Source: Nocardia yamanashiensis NBRC 100130
Lineage (GTDB): Bacteria > Actinomycetota > Actinomycetes > Mycobacteriales > Mycobacteriaceae
NCBI RefSeq assembly: GCF_001613325.1
Contig: NZ_BDCD01000031.1
Span: 60,000 to 123,999 of the forward strand
DNA: 64,000 nt
Direction of reading: 5' to 3'
Part shown: positions 52,116 through 59,693 of the stretch, piece by piece
Position numbering within the stretch: the first letter of the stretch is position 1
How the letters are laid out: each line of letters starts with the position of its first letter
Notes under the pieces: generated by a model
Told to the model about the DNA's origin: nothing
Databases searched by the model: none
What the model saw: the letters and a program-made list of their open reading frames with translations, nothing else
Made by a program: the position numbers and the translations under genes

Positions 52116-52574
52116 TCACTCGGTGGGTCCGGAGACCGTTGCAGACCCCAGTGACGTGCGCAAATCCGTGGCCTTGGGAACTCCGGAGATGCGGAACCGT
52201 TCCACTCCTTGGACATCGAGGACGAAGGTGGTGGGCAGCGAGAGCACGTTCAGCTCGCGCGCCAGCGCCGGCTCGGCATCGATGTCGACCTCGAGATCCA
52301 GCGGCGGCGCGGGCGCATCGGCGAGCTCGCCGACCACGTTCGCCACCACCCGCCGCACCGCCGCGCACGGACCGCACCACTCCGCGGAGAAATGCAGCAC
52401 GGTCGGCCGGCCCGGAATCACGCCCGCCGCGGCCAGCAGTTCGGCCCGATTCGATTCCCGGGCCGCGCTCGCCACCGGCGCGGAATCGCGCACCCGGCCT
52501 TCGTTGCGGCGGACCAGGACTCCGGCCACGACGGCGGCGAGGACGGCGGCGGCGAGAACGACGAGGGTGATCAC
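52116..52574 (-). CDS. Membrane-anchored thioredoxin-like protein
   Basis: A 152-aa protein with an N-terminal helix (VITLVVLAAAVLAAVVAGVLV), then a thioredoxin domain with the active site FSAEWCGPCAAV and the cis-Pro segment LSLPTTFVLD. It is the Rv0816c (ThiX) orthologue. The anchor suggests it acts at the outer face of the membrane. GTG 52574 overlaps the lmeA stop by 4 nt. It ends about 80 bp before the Cys leader, whose operon it may support with thiol chemistry. Confidence 0.88.
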   Translation of the reverse strand: MITLVVLAAAVLAAVVAGVLVRRNEGRVRDSAPVASAARESNRAELLAAAGVIPGRPTVLHFSAEWCGPCAAVRRVVANVVGELADAPAPPLDLEVDIDAEPALARELNVLSLPTTFVLDVQGVERFRISGVPKATDLRTSLGSATVSGPTE

Positions 52575-53419
52575 GGTTGGTTCAACCGATCCAGGTCGAT
52601 GGTTATGTCCTTGCCCGTCCCCTCGACCACGATCTGCCCGCCGCTGGCCTCCACCTTCATCGGGCGGATGCCGAACGGCAGGTCCTTGGTGTCGATGGTG
52701 CGGGTGAAGCGCGCCAGCACGCCGGCCTTGTCCTCCTCGGAGATGCGCACCGGCTTCTCGGCGTCGGGGCCGAGAGCGGCGGGACTGGCCTCGTTGCCGT
52801 AATAGATATCGGTGGCGGTGATGCGGACCTGATCGCCGTCGAGGCGCAGATCGGCCAGCACGCTCACCACCCGGCCCTTGTCTTTGGTGCCGGTCGGGAC
52901 GACGGTCTCGGCGGGGGAACCGATCGGCAGCGTGCCGGTCAGGATGATCGCGCCCTGGGTGGTCGCGCCGGTGCCGCCGGAACCGCCGGAGCCGTCGGAC
53001 TTGTCGGCGGGCGGCCCGAAGACCTGCAGATCCGGAATCTTGAACAGCCGGCCCAGCTCGGTGGGCTCGATCCGCATGCGGGCCTCGGCCTTGTCGACCG
53101 GCACCTTGCGCACCCGATCGTCGACCAGGTCCCCGAAAGGCAGATGCACCCCGCGCAGATTGGCCTCGACCATGATCTCGCCCGGGATATCGGGACGCTC
53201 GGAGCGGGCGCGGATGTCGATGTTCTTGTAGGCGCCGTCGAACGCCTGCGCCACGAAGGGGAATCCGTGGAAGGTGACCTCCGGGTCGGCGCTGAGGTGC
53301 GAACCCTCGCGCAGCAGTCGCGACACCCGATATTCGGAGTAGGCGGCGACCCCGAAGTCGAGCACGACCGCGAGCCCTGCCACACACAGCAGCGCAATGA
53401 TCACCCGCCGAAAAGACAT
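52571..53419 (-). CDS. lmeA: LmeA-family phospholipid-binding lipoprotein-like protein (DUF2993)
   Basis: A 282-aa exported protein with an N-terminal signal anchor (VIIALLCVAGLAVVLDFGVAAY) and a tubular lipid-binding DUF2993 domain. In mycobacteria LmeA (Rv0817c) is needed for mannan elongation of lipomannan/lipoarabinomannan in the periplasm. A Gly/Ser-rich loop (KSDGSGGSGGTGATTQG, about residues 140-156) is inserted. It is coupled to the thioredoxin gene and divergent from glnR. Confidence 0.88.
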   Translation of the reverse strand: MSFRRVIIALLCVAGLAVVLDFGVAAYSEYRVSRLLREGSHLSADPEVTFHGFPFVAQAFDGAYKNIDIRARSERPDIPGEIMVEANLRGVHLPFGDLVDDRVRKVPVDKAEARMRIEPTELGRLFKIPDLQVFGPPADKSDGSGGSGGTGATTQGAIILTGTLPIGSPAETVVPTGTKDKGRVVSVLADLRLDGDQVRITATDIYYGNEASPAALGPDAEKPVRISEEDKAGVLARFTRTIDTKDLPFGIRPMKVEASGGQIVVEGTGKDITIDLDRLNQP

Positions 53420-53650
53420 ACGTGCACCCTAGTGGGGACCGATTCGGCCGTCCGATCCCGCCGTCGAGGTGAGGCATATAACGAATCGTTGTGATCTTCG
53501 CGGTAACCGGGGTTACTGTCGCCGCCCGGAATGCGAGGCTGTGGGCTCGGACGCGCTAATGTAGCAACCGACTTACCTGTGATAACCAGCATGGGGCCGT
53601 GGCGGACAGTGCAGTAGCCACGCACATGCCAGATGGGATGGAGGGCCCCC

Positions 53651-54400
53651 ATGGAGCTGCTCCTGCTGACCTCCGACCCCAATCCAGAGGCGGTACTGCC
53701 GTCGCTGTCGTTGCTGCCGCACCACGTGCGACCGGCTCCGACCGAGGTGGCGTCGCTGCTCGAGGCCGGTTCCGCCGATGTGGCACTGGTCGACGCCCGT
53801 ACGGATCTGGCCGCCGCGCGCGGCCTTTGCCGTTTGCTGGGCAGCACCGGATCGTCGGTGCCGGTGGTGGCCGTGCTCACCGAGGGCGGTCTGGTCGCGG
53901 TGAACGCGGACTGGGGCCTGGACGACATCCTGCTGCCGGGCACCGGACCCGCCGAGCTGGACGCGCGGCTGCGCCTGCTGGTCGCCCGCAACGGCGGCGT
54001 GGCGAGCCCCGAGAACACCGGCAAGATCACGCTCGGCGAGCTGGTCATCGACGAGGGCACCTACACCGCGCGCCTGCGCGGCCGCCCGCTCGACCTCACC
54101 TACAAGGAGTTCGAACTCCTCAAGTACCTCGCGCAGCACGCCGGCCGGGTCTTCACCCGCGCGCAGCTGCTGCAGGAGGTCTGGGGTTACGACTTCTTCG
54201 GCGGCACCCGCACCGTGGACGTGCACGTGCGACGGTTGCGCGCCAAGCTCGGCAGCGAATACGAATCGCTCATCGGCACGGTCCGCAATGTCGGCTACAA
54301 GGCCGTGCGGCCGGCGCGCACCAGCAAGGGCGACACCGTCACCTTCCCGGAGGCCGAGGGTGCGGACGACGAACTGACTTCGGCGAACGGACCTGTGTAG
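53651..54400 (+). CDS. glnR: GlnR-type orphan OmpR-family response regulator
   Basis: A 249-aa regulator of nitrogen metabolism genes. It has an N-terminal receiver-like domain (VALVDARTDLAAARGLCRLL with the conserved Asp) and a C-terminal winged helix (LTYKEFELLKYLAQHAGRVFTRAQLLQEVWGYDFFGGTRTVDVHVRRLRAKLG). No kinase is adjacent, as is usual for GlnR. ATG 53651 starts the conserved MELLLLTSDP. Its TAG shares a base with the mshD GTG. The 230-bp gap upstream holds GTAAC-N4-GTTAC at 53503. Confidence 0.92.
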   Translation: MELLLLTSDPNPEAVLPSLSLLPHHVRPAPTEVASLLEAGSADVALVDARTDLAAARGLCRLLGSTGSSVPVVAVLTEGGLVAVNADWGLDDILLPGTGPAELDARLRLLVARNGGVASPENTGKITLGELVIDEGTYTARLRGRPLDLTYKEFELLKYLAQHAGRVFTRAQLLQEVWGYDFFGGTRTVDVHVRRLRAKLGSEYESLIGTVRNVGYKAVRPARTSKGDTVTFPEAEGADDELTSANGPV

Positions 54401-55311
54401 TGAGTCTTGCGGGGGAGTGGACCGCGACCGTCTCCGATCAGCTGGCCCCGCGGGTGCGCGGCGTGCTGGAGCGGGCCACCGCGGCCGACGGGGTCGCGCC
54501 GGTGTCCGAGCAGGCCGTGCTCTCGCTGACCGTGGCGTCCGAGGCGCGGCATTTGGTGGTCGTGCGCGACGATGCCGTGGCGGGGTACGCGAATCTGGTT
54601 CCGGCGCACGGGGAACACCCGGCCATGGCCGAGGTGGCGGTGGATCCGGCCTTCCGGCGGCAGGGCATCGGGACCGAGCTGGTGTCGGCCGCGCTGAGTG
54701 CGGGCGGACCGGGCGCGCGGGTCTGGGCGCACGGGAATCTGGCCGCCGCACAGGGTTTGGCGGCGCGGCTCGAATTGTCGGTCGCACGCGAGTTGTGGCA
54801 AATGCGGCGAGATCTCGCTAATACTGGGCTACCGGAATTGACGGTGCCGGCCGGGCTCGAATTGCGCACGTACGCCGGGCCTTCCGATGATGCCGAAATC
54901 CTGCGGGTCAATAACGCGGCCTTCTCCTGGCATCCGGAACAGGGCGGCTGGACCGAGCGCGATATCGACGCGCGCCGCAAGGAATCGTGGTTCGACCCGA
55001 AAGGTCTTTTCATCGCGGTCGATCCGGCGGATCCGGGCAAGATCCTCGGATTCCATTGGACCAAGATCCATCACGACGAAAACCCGCCGGTCGGTGAGGT
55101 TTACGTGGTCGGGATCGACCCCTCGGCACAGGGCCGCGGGCTCGGCCGGCTGCTGACCCTCGCGGGTCTGCACTATCTGCGCGATCGCGGACTGGATTCG
55201 GTACTCCTGTATACCGAGGCCGACAACACCGCCGCCGTGCACACCTACACGCGGCTGGGCTTCGCGCCCTTCCATATCGACGCCGCGTATTCCGCCGCGA
55301 CCGTTTCGTAG
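54400..55311 (+). CDS. mshD: Mycothiol synthase
   Basis: It catalyses the last step of mycothiol synthesis, acetylating Cys-GlcN-Ins with acetyl-CoA; mycothiol is the main thiol of actinobacteria. The 303-aa protein has two GNAT domains: an N-terminal one with VAVDPAFRRQGIGTELV and a C-terminal one with FSWHPEQGGWTERDIDAR, EVYVVGIDPSAQGRGLGRLLTLAGLHYL and NTAAVHTYTRLGF. The GTG start abuts the glnR stop, as in mycobacteria. Confidence 0.95.
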   Translation: MSLAGEWTATVSDQLAPRVRGVLERATAADGVAPVSEQAVLSLTVASEARHLVVVRDDAVAGYANLVPAHGEHPAMAEVAVDPAFRRQGIGTELVSAALSAGGPGARVWAHGNLAAAQGLAARLELSVARELWQMRRDLANTGLPELTVPAGLELRTYAGPSDDAEILRVNNAAFSWHPEQGGWTERDIDARRKESWFDPKGLFIAVDPADPGKILGFHWTKIHHDENPPVGEVYVVGIDPSAQGRGLGRLLTLAGLHYLRDRGLDSVLLYTEADNTAAVHTYTRLGFAPFHIDAAYSAATVS

Positions 55312-55421
55312 GACGAACAAGGGTTCCAGGGCCAGGCCCCCGGAGCCCCGTATGTCGTGGTGCGGGAATCCGCAACACTGCGGCTAATGTCACACAACAT
55401 GCGGCGCAATCGGGGTGACGT

Positions 55422-55443
55422 GTTCATCTCCCGTTCACCTGCC
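55422..55443 (+). promoter_or_regulatory. PHO box upstream of pstS
   Basis: Two tandem 11-bp units, GTTCATCTCCC and GTTCACCTGCC, give GTTCATC-N4-GTTCACC. This is the direct-repeat site recognised by PhoP in Streptomyces and RegX3 in mycobacteria. It lies 150 bp before the pstS GTG. Phosphate starvation should induce pstSCAB through it. Confidence 0.8.
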
Positions 55444-55592
55444 CAGGTCCAACTGTCAACCGTGCGCCCCTACGTTGCTTGTGGGCGGCACACCGCTGCC
55501 CGGTGTGCTAGTTCGCAGCGAACGGCCATCCACACAGCGCCCGTCCGACCGTTGAGGGGTCGGGCGTGCAGACCGTGATTCGCGGAGGAATA

Positions 55593-56711
55593 GTGAATCT
55601 CAAGCGCAGCAGCGCCCTGCTCGGTGTGCTGGCCGCGGCCGGTGCCCTGACTCTTTCGGCTTGTGGCTCGGACGACACCGGCGCCTCCGGTGGCACCGCC
55701 AAGATCGACGTCGCCTGCGGCGGCAAGAGCCCGCTCAAGGCCAGTGGCTCGTCCGCCCAGAAGAACGCGATGGACCGCTTCGTCGCCGCCTACCAGACCA
55801 ACTGCAGCGGCCAGAAGCTGGACTACACCGCTTCCGGCTCCGGCGCGGGCGTGAACGAATTCCTCGGCTCGCAGACCGATTTCGCCGGTTCCGACTCGCC
55901 GCTGGACGCCAAGAAGGACGAGATCGCCAAGGCCGCCGCCCGCTGTGGCGCGCCCGCGTGGAACCTGCCGACCGTGTTCGGCCCGATCGCCGTCACCTAC
56001 AACATCCCGGGCGTGACCGACCTGGTCCTGGATGCCAAGACCATGGCGAAGATCTTCTCCGGTGAGATCGCCACCTGGGACGACCAGGCCATCAAGGCGC
56101 TGAACGCCAACAAGGCGGACAAGCTGCCGGCCGAGAAGATCGCCGTGATCTTCCGCTCGGACGAGTCGGGCACCACCGACAACTTCCAGAAGTACCTGAC
56201 CGCCGCCGGCGGCTGGAGCAAGGGCGCGGGCAAGGTCTTCAACGGCGGCGTCGGCGAAGGCCTGAAGGGCAACGACGGCACCTCGGCCGCGATCAAGAAC
56301 ACCAAGTTCGCGATCACCTATAACGAGTGGTCGTTCGCGCAGGCGCAGAACCTGTCCATCGCGCGCATCCTGACCGTCGAGACCTCGCAGGACCCGAAGC
56401 CGGTCGAGCTGAACGCCGATTCCGCGGCCAAGGCCATCGCGGGCGTGAAGATCAGCGGTGAGGGCAACGACCTGGTGCTCGACACCTCGTCCTTCTACAA
56501 GCCGACCACCGCCGGCGCGTACCCGATCATCCTGCCGACCTACGAGATCGTGTGCTCGAAGTACAGCGATGCCGATACCGCCAAGGCGGTCAAGGCGTTC
56601 CTGACCTCGGCCGTGGGCAATGGTCAGACCGGTCTTTCCGAGGCGGGCTACGTGCCGATCCCGGACGCTTTCAAGACCAAGCTGACCACCGCGATCAACG
56701 CCATCAGCTGA
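55593..56711 (+). CDS. pstS: Phosphate ABC transporter substrate-binding lipoprotein
   Basis: A 372-aa high-affinity phosphate-binding lipoprotein. The signal LLGVLAAAGALTLSAC ends in a lipobox (LSAC). Phosphate-contacting segments ASGSSAQKNAM, GSGAGVNEF, FAGSDSPLD and RSDESGTTDNFQKYL are present. The GTG at 55593 was chosen for GCGGAGGAATA just upstream. First gene of pstSCAB. Confidence 0.95.
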   Translation: MNLKRSSALLGVLAAAGALTLSACGSDDTGASGGTAKIDVACGGKSPLKASGSSAQKNAMDRFVAAYQTNCSGQKLDYTASGSGAGVNEFLGSQTDFAGSDSPLDAKKDEIAKAAARCGAPAWNLPTVFGPIAVTYNIPGVTDLVLDAKTMAKIFSGEIATWDDQAIKALNANKADKLPAEKIAVIFRSDESGTTDNFQKYLTAAGGWSKGAGKVFNGGVGEGLKGNDGTSAAIKNTKFAITYNEWSFAQAQNLSIARILTVETSQDPKPVELNADSAAKAIAGVKISGEGNDLVLDTSSFYKPTTAGAYPIILPTYEIVCSKYSDADTAKAVKAFLTSAVGNGQTGLSEAGYVPIPDAFKTKLTTAINAIS

Positions 56712-56730
56712 TCGATCGATCGATAAAACC

Positions 56731-57789
56731 ATGACCGTGCACGACGAAATAACACCCGCGGGTCAGTCCGTTTCGACCGGCCCGCGGGGGGACCGTGCCC
56801 AGCCGCCGGGGGATACTGCGCTCATGCCGACCGAACCCAGCACCAAGCCGGCCGCCGGACAGAAGCCCGCCAAGTACGGTGCGGAGTTCTTCTTCCGCTC
56901 GGCCGCCACCGCCGCGGGCGGCATCATCGTCGCCTCGATCGCCCTGATCGCGCTGTTCCTGCTGGTGCGGGCGGTGCCGTCGGTGCTGGCGAACAAGGCG
57001 AACTTCTTCACCAGCACGGAGTTCAACACCTCCGACGCCAACAATCTGCGCTTCGGCATCAAGGACCTGTTCATGGTCACGGTGCTGAGTTCGATGCTGG
57101 CGCTGGTGATCGCGGTGCCCATCGGTGTCGGGATCGCGTTGTTCCTGACGCAGTACTCGCCCAAGCGCCTGGCGCGGCCGTTCTCCACCATGGTGGATCT
57201 GCTGGCCGCGGTCCCTTCGATCGTGTTCGGTCTGTGGGGCGTGCTGGTGCTGGCTCCGAAACTGGAGCCGCTCCAGAGCTTCCTGAACGACAAGCTCGGC
57301 TGGTTCTTCCTGTTCTCCAAAGGGAACCTGACCAGCTACCTGGGCACGATCTTCACCGCGGGCGTGGTGCTCGCGGTGATGATCCTGCCGATCATCACCT
57401 CGGTGAGCCGCGAGGTCTTCGGGCTCACCCCGCTCTCGCACATCGAGGCGGCGCAGGCGCTCGGCGCCACCAAGTGGGAGGTCGTGCGGCTCACCGTGCT
57501 GCCTTACGGCCGCTCGGGTGTGATCGCCGGTTCCATGCTGGGCCTGGGCCGCGCGCTCGGTGAGACCATCGCGGTTCTCATCGTGCTGCGCACCGCCGCC
57601 CAGCCGGGCAACTGGTCGCTGTTCGACGGCGGCTTCACCTTCGCCTCCAAGATCGCTTCGGCCGCTTCGGAATTCAGCTCCAAGCTGCCGACCGGCGCCT
57701 ACATCGCCGCCGGTTTCGTGTTGTTCGCTTTGACCTTCGTCGTCAACGCACTGGCCCGGCTGGTCGCGGGCGGGAAGGTGAACGGATGA
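56731..57789 (+). CDS. pstC: Phosphate ABC transporter permease PstC
   Basis: A 352-aa permease with six helices after a soluble N-terminal tail of about 50 residues. The EAA loop is HIEAAQALGATKWEVVRLTVLPYGRSG, and DLLAAVPSIVFGLWG is typical. ATG 56731 has no ribosome-binding site and follows a GATC tandem run (TGATCGATCGATCGAT); ATG 56824 (MPTEPSTKP) is an alternative that removes 31 poorly conserved residues. Its stop overlaps pstA by 4 nt. Confidence 0.93.
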   Translation: MTVHDEITPAGQSVSTGPRGDRAQPPGDTALMPTEPSTKPAAGQKPAKYGAEFFFRSAATAAGGIIVASIALIALFLLVRAVPSVLANKANFFTSTEFNTSDANNLRFGIKDLFMVTVLSSMLALVIAVPIGVGIALFLTQYSPKRLARPFSTMVDLLAAVPSIVFGLWGVLVLAPKLEPLQSFLNDKLGWFFLFSKGNLTSYLGTIFTAGVVLAVMILPIITSVSREVFGLTPLSHIEAAQALGATKWEVVRLTVLPYGRSGVIAGSMLGLGRALGETIAVLIVLRTAAQPGNWSLFDGGFTFASKIASAASEFSSKLPTGAYIAAGFVLFALTFVVNALARLVAGGKVNG

Positions 57790-58685
57790 CCACCACGCTC
57801 GACAAGCCGGTCAAGGCCCCCACCTTCCGGCACGTCTCCACCGCCCGGCGGATCAAGAACAATATCGCCACCGGCGTCGTGTGGGCCTGCTTCTTCATCG
57901 CGCTGGTGCCGCTGCTCTGGGTGCTCTACACGGTCATCCAAAAGGGCTTCAGCATGGTCGCCGATATCGACTGGTGGACCAAGTCGCAGAACAACGTGCT
58001 GCCCGATCAGTACGCCGGCGGCGTCTACCACGCCATCTACGGCACCATCGTGCAGTCCGCCATCGCGGCGGTGATCGCGGTGCCGCTGGGCATCATGGCC
58101 GCGGTGTACCTGGTCGAATACGGTCGCGGCTGGCTGGCCAAGGTCACCACCTTCATGGTCGACATCCTGGCCGGCGTGCCGTCCATTGTGGCCGCGCTGT
58201 TCATCTTCGCGCTGTGGATCGCCACCTTCGGCTTCCCGCAGAGCGCCTTCGCGGTATCGCTGGCACTCGTGCTGCTCATGCTGCCGGTGGTGGTGCGTTC
58301 CACCGAGGAAATGCTGAAGCTGGTGCCCGACGAACTGCGCGAGGCCTCCTACGCGCTCGGCGTGCCGAAGTGGAAAACCATTGTGCGGATCGTGGTTCCG
58401 ACCGCGGCCCCCGGCATGATCTCCGGCATCCTGCTGTCCGTCGCCCGCGTCATGGGCGAGACCGCGCCGGTGCTGGTGCTCGTCGGCTACTCCAAGTCGA
58501 TCAACTTCGACGTCTTCAACAACAACATGGCCTCGCTGCCGCTGTTGATGTACCAGGAGTTGAGCAACCCCCGGGCCGCCGGCCAGGCGCGCGTGTGGGG
58601 TGCGGCGCTGACCCTGATCCTGATCATCGCGCTGCTGTACCTCGCCGCTGCCGCGGTCAACAAGCTGCTGACGCGGAACCGATAG
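57786..58685 (+). CDS. pstA: Phosphate ABC transporter permease PstA
   Basis: A 299-aa second permease of the Pst importer. DILAGVPSIVAALFIFALW, the EAA loop ELREASYALGVPKWKTIVRIVVPTAAPG and RVMGETAPVLVLVGYS are signatures. Coupled to pstC by ATGA, followed 12 bp later by pstB with its own AGAAGGA ribosome-binding site. Confidence 0.95.
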   Translation: MTTTLDKPVKAPTFRHVSTARRIKNNIATGVVWACFFIALVPLLWVLYTVIQKGFSMVADIDWWTKSQNNVLPDQYAGGVYHAIYGTIVQSAIAAVIAVPLGIMAAVYLVEYGRGWLAKVTTFMVDILAGVPSIVAALFIFALWIATFGFPQSAFAVSLALVLLMLPVVVRSTEEMLKLVPDELREASYALGVPKWKTIVRIVVPTAAPGMISGILLSVARVMGETAPVLVLVGYSKSINFDVFNNNMASLPLLMYQELSNPRAAGQARVWGAALTLILIIALLYLAAAAVNKLLTRNR

Positions 58686-58697
58686 AAGGAAAGACAG

Positions 58698-59474
58698 ATG
58701 GCCAAGCGGATCGACGTCAAAGACCTGAATATTTTCTACGGCAAGTTCCACGCCGTCTCGGACGTGTCGCTGACCGTATTGCCGCGCAGCGTGACCGCCT
58801 ACATCGGCCCGTCCGGCTGCGGTAAGTCCACCGTGCTGCGCGCGCTGAACCGCATGCACGAGGTGACCCCGAGCGCCCGCGTCGAAGGCGCGGTGCTGCT
58901 CGACGGCGAGGACATCTACGGCGCGAACATCGATCCGGTGGGCGTGCGGCGCACCATCGGCATGGTGTTCCAGCGGCCGAACCCGTTCCCCACCATGTCC
59001 ATTCGCGACAATGTGGTGGCGGGGCTGAAGCTGCAGGGCGTGCGCAACAAGAAGGAACTCGACGAGGTCGCCGAGCGCTCGCTGCGCGGGGCGAACCTGT
59101 GGAACGAGGTCAAGGACCGGCTCGACAAGCCGGGCGGCGGGCTCTCCGGCGGTCAGCAGCAGCGACTGTGCATCGCGCGCGCCATCGCGGTGTCGCCGGA
59201 CGTGCTGCTCATGGACGAGCCGTGTTCCGCGCTGGACCCGATCTCGACGCTGGCCATCGAGGATCTGATCTCCGAGCTGAAGAAGGAGTTCACGATCGTC
59301 ATCGTCACGCACAACATGCAGCAGGCCGCGCGTGTGAGTGACCAGACGGCCTTCTTCAACCTGGAGGCCCAGGGCAAGCCGGGTCGTCTGATCGAGATCG
59401 ACGAGACCGAGAAGATCTTCTCCAACCCGTCGCAGAAGGCCACGGAGGACTACATCTCGGGCCGCTTCGGTTAG
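58698..59474 (+). CDS. pstB: Phosphate ABC transporter ATP-binding protein
   Basis: The 258-aa ATPase of the Pst importer. Walker A is GPSGCGKSTVLRALNRMHE, signature LSGGQQQRLCIARAIA, Walker B LLMDEPCSALDP and the H-loop VTHNMQQAARVSD; the NRMHE after Walker A is diagnostic of PstB. It is the Rv0820 (phoT) position. A terminator follows. Confidence 0.97.
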   Translation: MAKRIDVKDLNIFYGKFHAVSDVSLTVLPRSVTAYIGPSGCGKSTVLRALNRMHEVTPSARVEGAVLLDGEDIYGANIDPVGVRRTIGMVFQRPNPFPTMSIRDNVVAGLKLQGVRNKKELDEVAERSLRGANLWNEVKDRLDKPGGGLSGGQQQRLCIARAIAVSPDVLLMDEPCSALDPISTLAIEDLISELKKEFTIVIVTHNMQQAARVSDQTAFFNLEAQGKPGRLIEIDETEKIFSNPSQKATEDYISGRFG

Positions 59475-59490
59475 GAACCGCTAGTACTCG

Positions 59491-59523
59491 ACGGCCCCCG
59501 ATCCTGGACGGATCGGGGGCCGT
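59491..59523 (+). terminator. Intrinsic terminator after pstB
   Basis: A perfect 14-bp stem ACGGCCCCCGATCC with a 5-nt loop lies 17 bp past the stop, followed by TGCTGTG. Confidence 0.85.
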
Positions 59524-59533
59524 TGCTGTGTAT

Positions 59534-59588
59534 GGGGGGTATGGGGGCCAGGCCCCCATACCCCCCTTTCTTTCCCGGGGCGAAGCCC
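59534..59588. repeat. GC-rich palindrome plus GGGGCGAAGCCC core
   Basis: GGGGGGTATGGGGGCC and its exact complement flank a single A (59534-59566). Ten bases later GGGGCGAAGCCC (59577-59588) repeats the core of the elements at 24505, 36463 and 36521. A looser relative (CAGGGCCAGGCCCCCGGAG) lies at about 55327 before pstS. It separates the pst operon from the MFS gene. Confidence 0.7.
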
Positions 59589-59660
59589 GGATGTGTGCTG
59601 CGTCATAGGTAGCGCGGAGTGTTGTGTGCAACCGTCAGTCACAGTTAGTCTTCCTGCAAG

Positions 59661-59676
59661 TAAACCAATCGGTTTA
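59661..59676. promoter_or_regulatory. Palindromic operator TAAACC-AATC-GGTTTA before the MFS gene
   Basis: A 6+4+6 dyad ends 18 bp before the ATG, between TTCCTGCAAG and the AGGAGG ribosome-binding site. The form is typical of TetR-family operators that control DHA2 exporters. No TetR gene is adjacent in the window. Confidence 0.6.
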
Positions 59677-59693
59677 GTCAGGAGGTGTGTCGG

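Noticed and set aside
53503..53516. GTAAC-N4-GTTAC upstream of glnR as a GlnR autoregulatory box
   Set aside because: A GlnR box needs gTnAc-n6-GaAAc; only the first half fits on either strand, so I mention it but do not call it.
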